Assembly (NCBI GenBank): GCA_900078775.1 | Contig: LT549889.1 | Coordinates: forward strand, 4,712,001-4,776,000 | Length of the DNA stretch: 64,000 nt | Direction: 5' to 3' | Origin: Mycolicibacterium aurum | GTDB taxonomy: Bacteria > Actinomycetota > Actinomycetes > Mycobacteriales > Mycobacteriaceae | Shown here: piece by piece, positions 1 to 8,319 of the stretch | How positions within the stretch are numbered: the first letter of the stretch is position 1 | How the letters are laid out: each line of letters begins with the position of its first letter | Notes under the pieces: generated by a model | Told to the model about the DNA's origin: nothing | Seen by the model: the letters and a program-made list of their open reading frames with translations, nothing else | The model's database searches: none | Made by a program: the position numbers and the translations under genes

Positions 1-456
1 GGTGTACACCTGCACATAGGTGGACCGGCCGTCCGCGCTCTGCGCGCCGGCGGCGGTCAGCGGGTCGCCCCAGAAGTCCTGGATGTGCTCGACGTGTTTG
101 GTGTCGGCTTCCAGCTTGTCGATCAGCTCGTCATAGAAGTCGCGGTCGGCCTGCCCGAGCTGATGCTCGGCCTCCAGCACCACCATGGCCGAGCTGTTGG
201 ATTCGAACTCCTCGAACACCGAGCCCACGCGCTTCATGGCGATCATCGACGGGGCGTTGTCCGGCGTCATGGACACCGACCGCATCTCGCCGACCTTCTC
301 CAGCTGCGGCACCGACACGTTGAAGAACCCGATCAGCACGATCCAGCCGACGATGATCGGCAGGGCGAAGGTGCGGATGAATTTGGCGATGCCGCCGCGT
401 TTGTGCGGCTGGGTGACCGGGATGGCGTCGGTACGGGGCTCGCTGCGCTCGCTCAT
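1..456 (-). CDS. MmpL family RND transporter, N-terminal part (runs off window)
   Basis: N-terminal ~152 residues of an MmpL protein, the mycobacterial RND-type inner-membrane exporters of lipids, siderophores or drugs. After a short polar leader there is a membrane segment (FALPIIVGWIVLIGFFNV) followed by the start of the first extracytoplasmic domain, with family-typical text such as SMTPDNAPSMIAMKRVG and SNSSAMVVLE. The ATG lies inside the stop of the upstream mmpS gene (ATGA overlap), so the two are translationally coupled, the classic mmpS-mmpL arrangement. The rest of the gene, including the other membrane helices and proton-relay residues, is outside the window, so the MmpL subgroup and cargo cannot be named. 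Confidence 0.9.
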   Translation of the reverse strand, partial: MSERSEPRTDAIPVTQPHKRGGIAKFIRTFALPIIVGWIVLIGFFNVSVPQLEKVGEMRSVSMTPDNAPSMIAMKRVGSVFEEFESNSSAMVVLEAEHQLGQADRDFYDELIDKLEADTKHVEHIQDFWGDPLTAAGAQSADGRSTYVQVYT

Positions 457-893
457 GCGCTCTTGACCAAGCAGTACGTGTGCGCCCCGACGCCGGTGAC
501 GGTGCGCTCGTCCTTGACCTCATCGTCCACGGTGATCCGACAGGTCAGCGTGCTGCCGTCGGTCTGCCCGGAGATCGTCGGGAACACCGACGGGGCGGTG
601 GTGCTCAGGGTGATCTCCCAGGGCAGCACGACGTTGTCGGCACGCACCGGTTTGGCGTCCAGATCCATGTAGTTCACGTTCGCCGTGGCGCCGGGCTCAC
701 CCCAGATCTCGTACTTGACCACCTTGGGGTCGAACGGCTCGGTGTCATCGGAGGCACTGTTCTCGGTGGAGATATAGCCGGGCCCGGTACCGAAGAAGGT
801 CCGCACCCGCATCACGGTGAACGTCGCCACCAGCAAAACCGCCACGATCACCAGTGGAATCCAGATCCGCTTCAGCACGTTCACCGTGGGCAC
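453..893 (-). CDS. MmpS family membrane accessory protein
   Basis: 146-residue MmpS protein, the small partner of an MmpL exporter. One N-terminal membrane anchor (IPLVIVAVLLVATFTVMRV) is followed by a soluble domain with the family-typical stretches VVKYEIWGEPGATANVNYMD, LPWEITLSTTAPSVF and SLTCRITVDDEVKDER, ending with TYCLVKSA. Two cysteines in the C-terminal half are typical of MmpS. The start is a GTG; a purine-rich stretch lies about 16 nt upstream, so a GTG a few codons further in is possible. It overlaps mmpL by four bases. A divergent TetR gene and a palindrome just upstream suggest local repression, as for mmpS5/mmpL5-type efflux systems; that is inference. Confidence 0.9.
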   Translation of the reverse strand: MPTVNVLKRIWIPLVIVAVLLVATFTVMRVRTFFGTGPGYISTENSASDDTEPFDPKVVKYEIWGEPGATANVNYMDLDAKPVRADNVVLPWEITLSTTAPSVFPTISGQTDGSTLTCRITVDDEVKDERTVTGVGAHTYCLVKSA

Positions 894-944
894 GCCATTC
901 GCTTGTAGGGCCTTTCATGCAGCGTTGCTGACCGGCCGCAGCCG

Positions 945-964
945 GCTTAGCCATATGGCTAAGC
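945..964. promoter_or_regulatory. 20-bp perfect palindrome, likely TetR operator
   Basis: A perfect 20-bp inverted repeat, GCTTAGCCATATGGCTAAGC, lies in the divergent promoter region between mmpS (start 893) and the TetR gene (start 1091). Its size, symmetry and position are those of an operator for a dimeric TetR repressor controlling both directions. The assignment to this TetR is inference from position. Confidence 0.7.
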
Positions 965-1090
965 TAGTACAAGTCAGGCGGCTAGAAAATGTGACGCGGG
1001 CTACTTATGTCCCGCATTGCGGCCCGCGACATGTCAAAGTGTCCGGGATGTCGCGTCAATGAACGGGTCGGGCAGACGGAGGGGATGACG

Positions 1091-1675
1091 ATGGCCAAGC
1101 CGGTGTCGCAGCGCGGTTTCGCGCGCGAACGGGTGATCGAGGCCGCGCTGTCCCTGTTCGCCGAGCGCGGTGTCAACGGTACGTCGTTGCAGATGATCGC
1201 CGACCATCTCGGGGTGCGGAAGGCCGCCATCTACTACCAGTTCCACACCAAGGACGACATCGTGCTGGCCGTGGTGCGGCCGGTGTTCGACGATATGGCC
1301 CGGCTGGTCCGCATCGCCGAGTCCATCACCTCCGCGGAGTCCCGCCGGGACGCCACCATCAGCGGGTTCGTCGAACTCGCGGTGCGCCACCGCCGGATCG
1401 GGTCGCTGTTCTACGGCGACCCCGCGGTCATCTCGCTGGTGCAGTCGCATCAGGAGTTCGAGGACATCACCAACAGCCTGCGCGAACTGCTGATCGGGGC
1501 CACCCACGATGTGGGCACCCGGGTCGCGATCACCATGATCACCTCGGGCGTGTTCGGCAGCACCGCCGAACCCCATCTGCAGGACATCTGCGACAGCGAT
1601 CTGCACCGCGTCCTGCTGGACTGCGCCCAGAACCTGCTGCGCTCACCGCAATCGACGGCCACCCAGACCAGTTAG
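1091..1675 (+). CDS. TetR family transcriptional regulator
   Basis: About 194-residue TetR-type repressor. The N-terminal helix-turn-helix is clear: RERVIEAALSLFAERG, then GTSLQMIADHLGVRKAAIYY and the F(H)TKDDIVLAV continuation typical of TetR_N. The C-terminal ligand domain is not assignable. I chose the ATG at 1091 because the GGAGGGG just upstream is then at normal spacing; the ATG six bases earlier is too close, and a longer reading from 1007 has no obvious ribosome site. It is divergent from mmpS/mmpL with a 20-bp palindrome between them, so it probably represses that exporter and itself. Confidence 0.85.
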   Translation: MAKPVSQRGFARERVIEAALSLFAERGVNGTSLQMIADHLGVRKAAIYYQFHTKDDIVLAVVRPVFDDMARLVRIAESITSAESRRDATISGFVELAVRHRRIGSLFYGDPAVISLVQSHQEFEDITNSLRELLIGATHDVGTRVAITMITSGVFGSTAEPHLQDICDSDLHRVLLDCAQNLLRSPQSTATQTS

Positions 1676-2229
1676 CTGCCGCCCACCTCGGCCGGCAGCG
1701 GCGGGGGCAGCGGCGAGGTCCTGGTGGTTGGTGTCCCCGTGGTTGGTGTCCCCGTAGTCGATGTCGCCGTGCTTGATGACGCCGTGCCCGTCGTCGTGGT
1801 GGTCGTGACCGTCGGCTGCGCGGTGCGTCCGGGCTCGTGCACATCGGTCAACTGCTCGTCGCGGATCACCGTGGATCCCGAACTCAGCACCAGTGAGTCA
1901 CTGGTGACGGTGTAGGACAGCCCGTCATTCTTGGCGACGTAGCCGTCCTCGGTCGCGGTGGCCGGCAGCACCAGCCGGGCGCCGTCACGCACCCGCACAC
2001 CCCGGTACTGGTAGGTGCCGTCGGACTGTCTGCAGATCGCCACCCGGGAGCTGTCGGTGCTGCCGAAGATGACCGCGGTGGCCGGGGCCGCGCAGCGGGC
2101 CGTGGACTCCAGGTAGCCGCGACTGTCGGATTCCGGCACCGCGGCCGCCGACGGCGACAGCACCAGTACCGCCGCGCCTGCCGCGGCGGCCAGGCCCAGA
2201 TACAAGGTGGACGATCGTGAACAAGACAT
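1672..2229 (-). CDS. Secreted protein with Ser/Thr/Pro-rich C-terminal tail
   Basis: Conserved-hypothetical exported protein of about 185 residues. The N-terminus (SSTLYLGLAAAAGAAVLVL then SPSAAAVPES) is a signal peptide. A compact domain follows with three cysteines and short strands such as YQYRGVRVRDGARLVLP and GLSYTVTSDSLVLSSG, then a low-complexity tail of Thr/Ser/Gly/Pro repeats ending in a Pro run. The tail looks like a wall-spanning linker. The start at 2229 puts the signal peptide at the N-terminus; an upstream ATG at 2283 would add 18 Arg-rich residues. Its stop overlaps that of the TetR gene tail to tail by 3 bases. No function can be assigned. Confidence 0.7.
   Translation of the reverse strand: MSCSRSSTLYLGLAAAAGAAVLVLSPSAAAVPESDSRGYLESTARCAAPATAVIFGSTDSSRVAICRQSDGTYQYRGVRVRDGARLVLPATATEDGYVAKNDGLSYTVTSDSLVLSSGSTVIRDEQLTDVHEPGRTAQPTVTTTTTTGTASSSTATSTTGTPTTGTPTTRTSPLPPPLPAEVGGS
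1724..1783. repeat. 15-bp tandem repeat, about 4 units
   Basis: Four tandem 15-bp units (first two GTGGTTGGTGTCCCC, then two diverged copies) inside the 3' end of the secreted-protein gene on the minus strand. They encode the Gly-Thr-Pro-Thr-Thr repeats of its tail, so the tail length may vary between strains. Confidence 0.8.
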
Positions 2230-2330
2230 CGATCCCAGCTGAGCACGACTGCGCGGCTGCGGCCACCATCTATACGGACCCACAACGAAATCGTTAGCGC
2301 TTTGTGGCGGGATGCTCCAGGCTTGTCCTC

Positions 2331-3049
2331 ATGGCCGTGCTCCCCGGCCGGCTGGCACTCATCACCGGCGGCGCGCGTGGGCAGGGCCGCGCACATGCGA
2401 TCACCCTGGCTCGGGCGGGTGCCGACATCGTGTTCTGCGATATCGCCGCTCAGATCGAGGAGGTCGACTATCCGCTACCGACTGCCGCCGATGTCCGGGA
2501 CACCGTCCGCGCCGTCGAGGACGAGGGCCGTCGATGCCTCGCCCTGACCGCTGACGTCCGGGATCTGGCCGCCATGCAGAAGGTGGCCGACACCGCGCTC
2601 GCGGAGTTCGGCCGGCTCGACATCGTCATCGCGAACGCCGGGATCGCCAGCGGGTCCCCCTTGGCCTCGATGTCCGAACAGCGCTGGCGGACCATGATCG
2701 ACGTCAACCTGACCGGGGTCTTCAACACCTTCCGTGCCGTCCTGCCGCGGTGGTCGCCCTGGTGCGCTCGCTGTCCTACGAAGTCGCCGAACACGGCATC
2801 ACCGTCAACGCCCTGTTGCCCTCAGGCGTGGACACCCCGATGATCCACAACCCACAGACCTACCGCACCATCCGGCCGGACCTGCCCGATCCGGGGCGCG
2901 CCGACGTGGAGGAGATCTTCGCCAAGGGCCGCCCCCGCCCCGGACTGCTGCAACCCGAGGATGTCGCCGACGCGGTGCTGTATCTGGTCTCCGATCAGGG
3001 CCGGCTGCGCACCGGGGACACCCTCACCCTGGCCAACGGATTGGATTGA
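2331..3049 (+). pseudogene. SDR family oxidoreductase (mycofactocin-type), internal deletion
   Basis: The first frame runs from the ATG at 2331 through the NAD-binding motif TGGARGQG, the NAG motif (IVIANAGIA) and MIDVNLTGVFNTFRAVLPR. At about 2749 it continues directly, in another frame, into VALVRSLSYEVAEHGITVN and on to the end (DTPMIHN, EDVADAVLYL). Family members carry about 30 more residues here, including the catalytic Ser and the YxxxK motif; all of that is absent. The loss is not a multiple of three, so the product is both frame-shifted and without an active site. The sequence resembles the mycofactocin-coupled SDR subfamily. The gene is divergent from the secreted-protein gene. A single-base read error cannot explain the loss. 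Confidence 0.8.
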
Positions 3050-3058
3050 GCCGCAACG

Positions 3059-4555
3059 CTAGTCCAGGCTGCCGTACTCGTCGAACCAGTGGGCGAGCTT
3101 GCCCCGGCGGCTCACCGCGCGCAACCGGGCCTCGGCCGCGGCGCGCATCTTGCTGGTGGTCACGATCAGCAACTCGTCGCCGGTGGCGATCCGGGTGTCC
3201 GGCAACGGCACGAAGGTGTGCCCGTTTCGGATGATCAGCGTGATCACCGCCGGGTCGGGGAGCCGCAGTTCCAGGATGGTGACGTTGTGCAGGCGCGACG
3301 GCGACTGCACCTTCATGGTGAGCAGTTCGGCGTCGAGCACGTCCAGCGGCGCCGCCTCCACCTGAATCTCCCGGGTCGCCTCACTGCTGGCCAGCCCGAG
3401 CAGCCCGGCCACCAGGCGCAGGCTCGGGGCCTGGATCAGGGTGAAGATCACCACCAGAATGAAGACGATGTTGAGCAGCCGGGTGCTGCCGGTGACCCCG
3501 ACGACGATCGGGAAGGTCGCCAGCACGATGGGCACCGCGCCGCGCAGCCCGGCCCAGGACAGGAACAGCTGCTCGCGCAGCGGAATCCTGAACCCGGCCA
3601 GCGACACCGCGACCGACACCGGCCGGGCGACCAACAGCAGCACCAGCCCGATCACGATGGCGGGCACGATGTCGCGGGCCAGTTCGCTCGGCCGCACCAA
3701 CAGGCCCAACACCACGAACAACCCGATCTGGGCCAGCCAGCCCACTCCCTCGGCGAACGAGCGGGTGGCCGACCGGTGCGGCAGACCCGAATTGGCGAGC
3801 ACCACCGCCGCCAGGTAGGCGGCCAGGAATCCGCTGGCGTGCACGGCGCCCGCGGCACCGAAGGCGACCACGCCCAGCCCGAAGGTGGCGATCGGATAGA
3901 GCCCGGAGGCCGGCAGCGCGATGCGCCGCAGCGTCAGGGCGCCGAGAAACCCGGTGCCCAAACCGATCACGGCGCCGGCCACCAGTTCGAAGACGATCTC
4001 CCCGAGCGTGACGGCCGGCTCGAACGCAAACGGCAGCACACTGAACATCAGCACCAGGATCACCGCCGGCGCATCGTTGAACCCCGACTCGGCCTCCAGC
4101 AGTCCGGCGAGCCGGCGCGGCAACGGCAGCACCCGCAGTACCGAGAACACCGCCGCGGCATCGGTCGAGGACACGATGGCGCCCAGCAGCAGGGCCAGCT
4201 GCCAATCGAAGTGCAGCAGGAAATACGCCCCGGCGGCGGTGATCCCGGTACTCACCAGCACGCCGACGGTCGCCAGCGCGCCGGCCGGCGCGAGCACCTT
4301 GCGGATATCGGCGAACCGGGTGGTCAGACCGCCCTCTACCAGGATCACCGCGAGCGCGGCGGTGCAGATGTTGCGGGCCATCTCGAAGCTGTCGAAATCC
4401 AGGCCGAGCCCGTCGTGCCCGAGCACCATCCCGACCAGCAGGAAGAACAACAGCGCCGGGAAACCCACCCTCGTCGCGACCCGGGTACCCACGATGCTGG
4501 CCAGCAGTACCAGACCACCGATCAGCATCGCCAGGTAGAGCTCGTGCAGGGTCAT
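3059..4555 (-). CDS. CPA-type potassium/proton antiporter with RCK_C domain
   Basis: 498-residue cation/proton antiporter of the NhaP2/CvrA type. Residues ~1-385 form a dozen membrane segments of a Na+/H+ exchanger domain, with the ESGFNDAPAV stretch holding the conserved Asn-Asp pair of the ion site. A cytoplasmic RCK_C (TrkA_C) domain follows (LELRLPDPAVITLIIRNG, DTRIATGDELLIVTT), which in this family senses ligands and gates transport. Family knowledge suggests K+ (or Na+) efflux in exchange for protons. It is divergent from a TrkA/KTN protein gene 16 bp away whose own C-terminal domain resembles its RCK_C, so the two probably act together in K+ homeostasis (inference). Confidence 0.85.
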   Translation of the reverse strand: MTLHELYLAMLIGGLVLLASIVGTRVATRVGFPALLFFLLVGMVLGHDGLGLDFDSFEMARNICTAALAVILVEGGLTTRFADIRKVLAPAGALATVGVLVSTGITAAGAYFLLHFDWQLALLLGAIVSSTDAAAVFSVLRVLPLPRRLAGLLEAESGFNDAPAVILVLMFSVLPFAFEPAVTLGEIVFELVAGAVIGLGTGFLGALTLRRIALPASGLYPIATFGLGVVAFGAAGAVHASGFLAAYLAAVVLANSGLPHRSATRSFAEGVGWLAQIGLFVVLGLLVRPSELARDIVPAIVIGLVLLLVARPVSVAVSLAGFRIPLREQLFLSWAGLRGAVPIVLATFPIVVGVTGSTRLLNIVFILVVIFTLIQAPSLRLVAGLLGLASSEATREIQVEAAPLDVLDAELLTMKVQSPSRLHNVTILELRLPDPAVITLIIRNGHTFVPLPDTRIATGDELLIVTTSKMRAAAEARLRAVSRRGKLAHWFDEYGSLD

Positions 4556-4571
4556 ACGTCAAGATATCGAG

Positions 4572-5210
4572 GTGGCCCCACGCAAAATGCGGATCGGGAT
4601 AGCCGGCGCCGGGAACGTCGGCCGCGCCGTTGCGCAGGAACTGCTGGACTACGGGCACAAGGTGCTGTTGATCGAACGGGAGCGGCAGCGCTTCGAACCG
4701 CACACCGTGGCCGAGGCGGACTGGCTGTTCGCCGACGCCTGCGAACTGTCCGCCCTGCAGGAGGCCGGTGCACAGACCTGCGACGTGATGATCGCCGCCA
4801 CCGGTGACGACAAGGCGAACCTGGTGGTCGGCCTGCTGGCCAAGTCCGAGTTCGGGGTGTCGCGGGTGGTCGCCCGGATCAACGACGTCGACAACCAGTG
4901 GCTGTTCAGTCAGGACTGGGGCATCGACGTGGCGGTGTCCACCCCGGGCGCGCTGGCCGCCGGGGTGGAGGGCGCCATCGACGTCGGGCACCTGATCCGG
5001 CTGATGGGTCTGCGGGAGGGTCACGCCGCGCTGACCAAACTGACTCTGCCACAAGATAACCCGCTCGTCGGCCAGCGGGTGGATCAGCTGGACCTGCCCG
5101 ATAACACCGCTCTCGTGACGCTGCTGCGCGGCAACACCGTCCTCGTTCCCCGGCCGGAGGACACCTTCCAGCCCGGCGATGAGCTCCTGCTGATCGGCGG
5201 CGAAAGCTGA
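4572..5210 (+). CDS. TrkA/KTN family potassium uptake regulator (CeoC-like)
   Basis: About 212-residue protein with an N-terminal KTN Rossmann domain (RIGIAGAGNVGRAVAQELL, glycine motif GAGNVG) and a C-terminal RCK_C domain (LDLPDNTALVTLLRGN, FQPGDELLLIGG). Such proteins bind NAD(H) or nucleotides on the cytoplasmic face of K+ channels or Trk transporters and control flux. The sequence is close in style to mycobacterial CeoC. The start is taken at GTG 4572, with ATG 4587 (MRIGIAG) as an alternative that fits the family N-terminus but has no evident ribosome site. No Trk membrane subunit is next to it; its apparent partner is the divergent antiporter. Confidence 0.85.
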   Translation: MAPRKMRIGIAGAGNVGRAVAQELLDYGHKVLLIERERQRFEPHTVAEADWLFADACELSALQEAGAQTCDVMIAATGDDKANLVVGLLAKSEFGVSRVVARINDVDNQWLFSQDWGIDVAVSTPGALAAGVEGAIDVGHLIRLMGLREGHAALTKLTLPQDNPLVGQRVDQLDLPDNTALVTLLRGNTVLVPRPEDTFQPGDELLLIGGES

Positions 5211-5211
5211 T

Positions 5212-8001
5212 TCAGTCCGACAGGGCGCGGGTGCGCAGCTGACGCCGTGAGGTGACACCGAGTTTGACGAACACCTTGCGCAGATGCCACTCCACGGTGT
5301 GCGTGCTGATGAACAGCTGCGCGCCGATCTCCTGATTGGTCAGCCCGTCGGCGGCCAGCCGGGCGATCTGGGCCTCCTGCGCGGTCAGCTCGTCCCCGGA
5401 CGCGACCGGCTGTTTCCGGACCTTCGCGCCGGTGGCCACCAGCTCCCGGCGGGCCCGGTCGGCGAAGGCCACCGCACCCATCCGGGTGAACATGTCATGG
5501 GCCCTGCTCAGATGGGTGCGCGCGTCGTTGCGCCGGTTGGACCGGCGCAGCCATTCGCCGTAACTCAGGTGGCTGCGTGCGAGTTGGGCCGCCGCACTGC
5601 CGCGCTCGTACCGCGTCAGCGCCTCGGTGAACAACCGGTCGGCCTGCTCGTCGTCGGCCAGCAGCGCCTGCGCCTTGGCCACCGCGGCCAACCCGGAATC
5701 GGTGCCGCTGGCACCGGCCCGCGCCCGTAGCACCCGGGCGGCGTCACGCGCGACGTCCAGTTCCCCGAGATGCGCTGCCGATTCCACCAATTCGCTCAGG
5801 CACCAGCCACCGAACCCCAGATTGAGGTATTCGACGGCCCGGCTGGCCGCCGCGAACGCCTCGTCGTAGCGGCCCATCCCGTTGTACAGCACGGCCGAAC
5901 AGAATCCGGCCACGTCCAGCAGCCGGCCCTCACCGCGGCGGGTCCCCTCGGCGGTCGCCGCCTCGATCAGGCCGACCGCCTCGGCCGGGGTGCCGCGCCA
6001 GGCCGCCAGGTGCAACCGGTGGTACTTGATCGGCCGGTACCCGGTGGCCGACGAGATCGCGTCCGCCTCGTCGAGGTAACTCGTCGCGGAGCCGAATTCC
6101 CCTGCCAGTACGCAGGTTCCGGCCCGGAACGCGAGTGCCGACGGCAGGATCGTGAGGGCCCCGGTGTCGCGGGCGAAACGCACCATGACCGCCGCCATCC
6201 GGCGGTTGACGTCCTCGTCCCAGAGTTCGCCGCCCGCCGATTCCTGCACGATGGGGAACGCCAGGGACAACATGCTCAGCGCCCCGGCGTCATTGCGACG
6301 GGCCTGATCGCAGCACAGGTCCAGCGCCGTGCGCAGGGACCGACTGCCGGCACCGGGCCCGTCGATGATCAGATCGGTGACGCCGCTGAGCAAATGGTCG
6401 ATCGGCCTGTCGATCCGGGTGACCTTGCCGATCGCGGCGCGCGCCGCCCCGGCGACCAGTTCGATCGCCCCCGGCGCACCGCAGGATCCGGCGAACATGG
6501 CCGCGGCCAACGCCTCCAGATAGGTGTCGCGGGCCAGTTCGTCGTCGAGGCCGTCCAGGCCGCGGGCGGCCGCCAGCAGTCCGGCCGCCGCCTCGGCGAC
6601 CTGCGGGGCACCCGGCTCCCCGTTCCGGCTGCGGCTGAACTCCATCTGCGCCCGCAGCCGGGTCACCTGCGCGCGTTGCAGACCGGTCAGCGGGCACAGT
6701 TCGGCCGTGGCCAGCAGATCGTGTGCCGCCGCCGGTGCGGCCGCGTCCCGTTTGGCCTGCGCGGCGGCCAGCGACCGGGCGCCGCGCCGGGCCGGGTCCG
6801 AGGTGAGCACCGCGGCGCGTTCCAGGAAGGCGGCGGCCGCCGCGACGCCGCCGCGATTGTGTGCCCGCCCGGCCGAGGCCTCCAGGTCGGCGGCCACCGC
6901 GTCGTCGGGGCCCGCCGAGGCGTTGGCCGCGTGCCAGGCCCGCCGGTCCGGGTCCGAGGCCGGATCCGTCGCGACGGCCAGCGCACTGTGCACGGCCCGG
7001 CGCTCGGTGACGGTGGCGGCCAGATAGGCGGCCGAGCGCATCAGCGGGTGGTGGAAGCGCATCCGCGGTCCGAACTCGATGATCCCGGCGTCCTCGGCCG
7101 GCCCGAGTGCATCCACCGGGATACCAAGATGTGCTGCGGCGCGCAGGAACAGCGCCGCATCCCCGACGGGTTCGGCGGCGGCCGCCAGCACCAGTTGCCG
7201 GGTCGGTTCGGGCAATGCCTTGACCCGGGACACGAACCGTTCCTCGAGTCGGCCCGCGGAATGGTGGGTTCCCGAGGCGAATCCGCCGGCCAGTTCCGCG
7301 GCGGTGAGGTTGCGGGGCAGTTCCAGTACCGCCAGCGGGATCCCCCGGGTCTCCGCGATGTAGCGGTCGCGGACCTTCTCGTCGAGCCGCCCCGGCATCA
7401 CCGTCTCCAGGAGTTCGCGGGCACCGTTGTCATCCAGCCCGCCGATCGGCATCGCCGGCAGTCCGGGCAGCACCTCGGTACCGTCGTCGCGGACCCCGAA
7501 GACCAGTGCCACGGGTTCGGCCAGCAGCCGCCGGGCCACGAAGCCCAGGGTCTGCACCGACACCTCATCGAGCCACTGCACGTCGTCGATCAGGCACAGC
7601 ACCGGCTGGGTGTCGGCGGCCGCGGCCAGCAGGCTGAGCACCGCCAGCCCGACCAGGAACCGGTCCGGGGTCGGGCCGGCGCCGAGCCCGAACGCCACGT
7701 CGAGGGCTTCGCGCTGCGGGCCGGGCAGGGCGTCGAGGTGGTCGAGCAGCGGGACGCACAGTTGATGCAGCCCGGCGTACGCCAACTCCACATCGGATTG
7801 GACGCCGGCCACCCAGGTGACCAAGAATCCGTCGGTTTGTGTCGAAAGGTACTGCAGCAGCGCGGTTTTACCGACACCGGCCTCGCCGCGCAGCACCAGC
7901 ACCCGGCTGTCGCCGGCGCGGGCGGCGGCCAGCACCCCGCGCAACTCCGCGGTCTCCCGGTCCCGCCCGCGAAGCACCGGCGCGTGCCTTTTACCAGGCA
8001 T
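5212..8001 (-). CDS. LAL-type LuxR family ATP-binding transcriptional regulator
   Basis: 929-residue large ATP-binding LuxR regulator. It opens with an AAA/NACHT-like ATPase: Walker A GEAGVGKTALLQYL at about residues 35-50 and a Walker B-like VLCLIDDVQWLDE. A long helical TPR-like middle region (about 350-850) follows, then a C-terminal GerE helix-turn-helix (LTAQEAQIARLAADGLTNQE, FISTHTVEWHLRKVFVKLGV). These proteins activate transcription after binding an inducer and ATP. I place the start at the ATG at 8001 (MPGKRHAPVLRGRDRE), where family homology begins. The frame stays open upstream, but that part is a decayed NmrA-like gene. The stop is two bases from the end of the TrkA-like gene. Target genes are unknown. 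Confidence 0.88.
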   Translation of the reverse strand: MPGKRHAPVLRGRDRETAELRGVLAAARAGDSRVLVLRGEAGVGKTALLQYLSTQTDGFLVTWVAGVQSDVELAYAGLHQLCVPLLDHLDALPGPQREALDVAFGLGAGPTPDRFLVGLAVLSLLAAAADTQPVLCLIDDVQWLDEVSVQTLGFVARRLLAEPVALVFGVRDDGTEVLPGLPAMPIGGLDDNGARELLETVMPGRLDEKVRDRYIAETRGIPLAVLELPRNLTAAELAGGFASGTHHSAGRLEERFVSRVKALPEPTRQLVLAAAAEPVGDAALFLRAAAHLGIPVDALGPAEDAGIIEFGPRMRFHHPLMRSAAYLAATVTERRAVHSALAVATDPASDPDRRAWHAANASAGPDDAVAADLEASAGRAHNRGGVAAAAAFLERAAVLTSDPARRGARSLAAAQAKRDAAAPAAAHDLLATAELCPLTGLQRAQVTRLRAQMEFSRSRNGEPGAPQVAEAAAGLLAAARGLDGLDDELARDTYLEALAAAMFAGSCGAPGAIELVAGAARAAIGKVTRIDRPIDHLLSGVTDLIIDGPGAGSRSLRTALDLCCDQARRNDAGALSMLSLAFPIVQESAGGELWDEDVNRRMAAVMVRFARDTGALTILPSALAFRAGTCVLAGEFGSATSYLDEADAISSATGYRPIKYHRLHLAAWRGTPAEAVGLIEAATAEGTRRGEGRLLDVAGFCSAVLYNGMGRYDEAFAAASRAVEYLNLGFGGWCLSELVESAAHLGELDVARDAARVLRARAGASGTDSGLAAVAKAQALLADDEQADRLFTEALTRYERGSAAAQLARSHLSYGEWLRRSNRRNDARTHLSRAHDMFTRMGAVAFADRARRELVATGAKVRKQPVASGDELTAQEAQIARLAADGLTNQEIGAQLFISTHTVEWHLRKVFVKLGVTSRRQLRTRALSD

Positions 8002-8004
8002 GCT

Positions 8005-8319
8005 TGAGCATGCTATCCGCCGATCCGGCCCACCAGCCAGTCTTCGAGCCGGCCCTCGAACCAAATCGCCGGCCGCGGCGATGACGAGCGCCTCCGCGGC
8101 GGCGGCGATCGGACGGACCGGCACCGGCGGTGGCCGGACAACCTCCCCGACGGTGCCGAAGTCGGCGACGGTGTCCGGGAATTCGAAGAACGGGGTGGAC
8201 CGCACGACGGTGTACGGCACAGACCCGGCCGCGATCACCGCGTCGTGACCGATCTCGGTCAACCCGCGCACGACCAGCGATCCCACTCTGCCGGTGCCGC
8301 CGAGGACGACTACGCGCAC
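8005..8319 (-). pseudogene. Remnant of NmrA/NAD(P)-binding protein gene
   Basis: This stretch is open in frame with the downstream regulator but reads as a shortened copy of the neighbouring gene at 8310-9047. It starts MRVVVLGGTGRVGSLVVRGL and GHDAVIA (neighbour: MKIVIIGGSGLIGSKVVAKL, GHDAV). It then jumps to SVPYTVVRSTPFFEF and GEVVRPPPVPVRPIAAA (neighbour: GVPHTIVRATQFYEF, GEVIRLPPAAMQPIAAE). About 90 residues of the nucleotide-binding domain are missing and the C-terminal third is unrecognisable. I read it as a tandem duplicate that decayed by deletion. It overlaps the 3' end of the intact copy by a few bases. Confidence 0.75.

Noticed and set aside
3089..4807. Long open frame (over 500 codons) antisense to the antiporter gene
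   Set aside because: His/Gln/Gly/Arg-rich translation typical of the reverse strand of GC-rich genes; the opposite strand encodes a clear membrane antiporter. Similar long antisense frames over the LuxR, helicase and gyrA genes were dropped for the same reason.
5212..8319. One 1035-residue NmrA-LuxR fusion protein
   Set aside because: The first ~105 residues are a deleted copy of the adjacent NmrA-like gene; LAL homology starts at the ATG at 8001.
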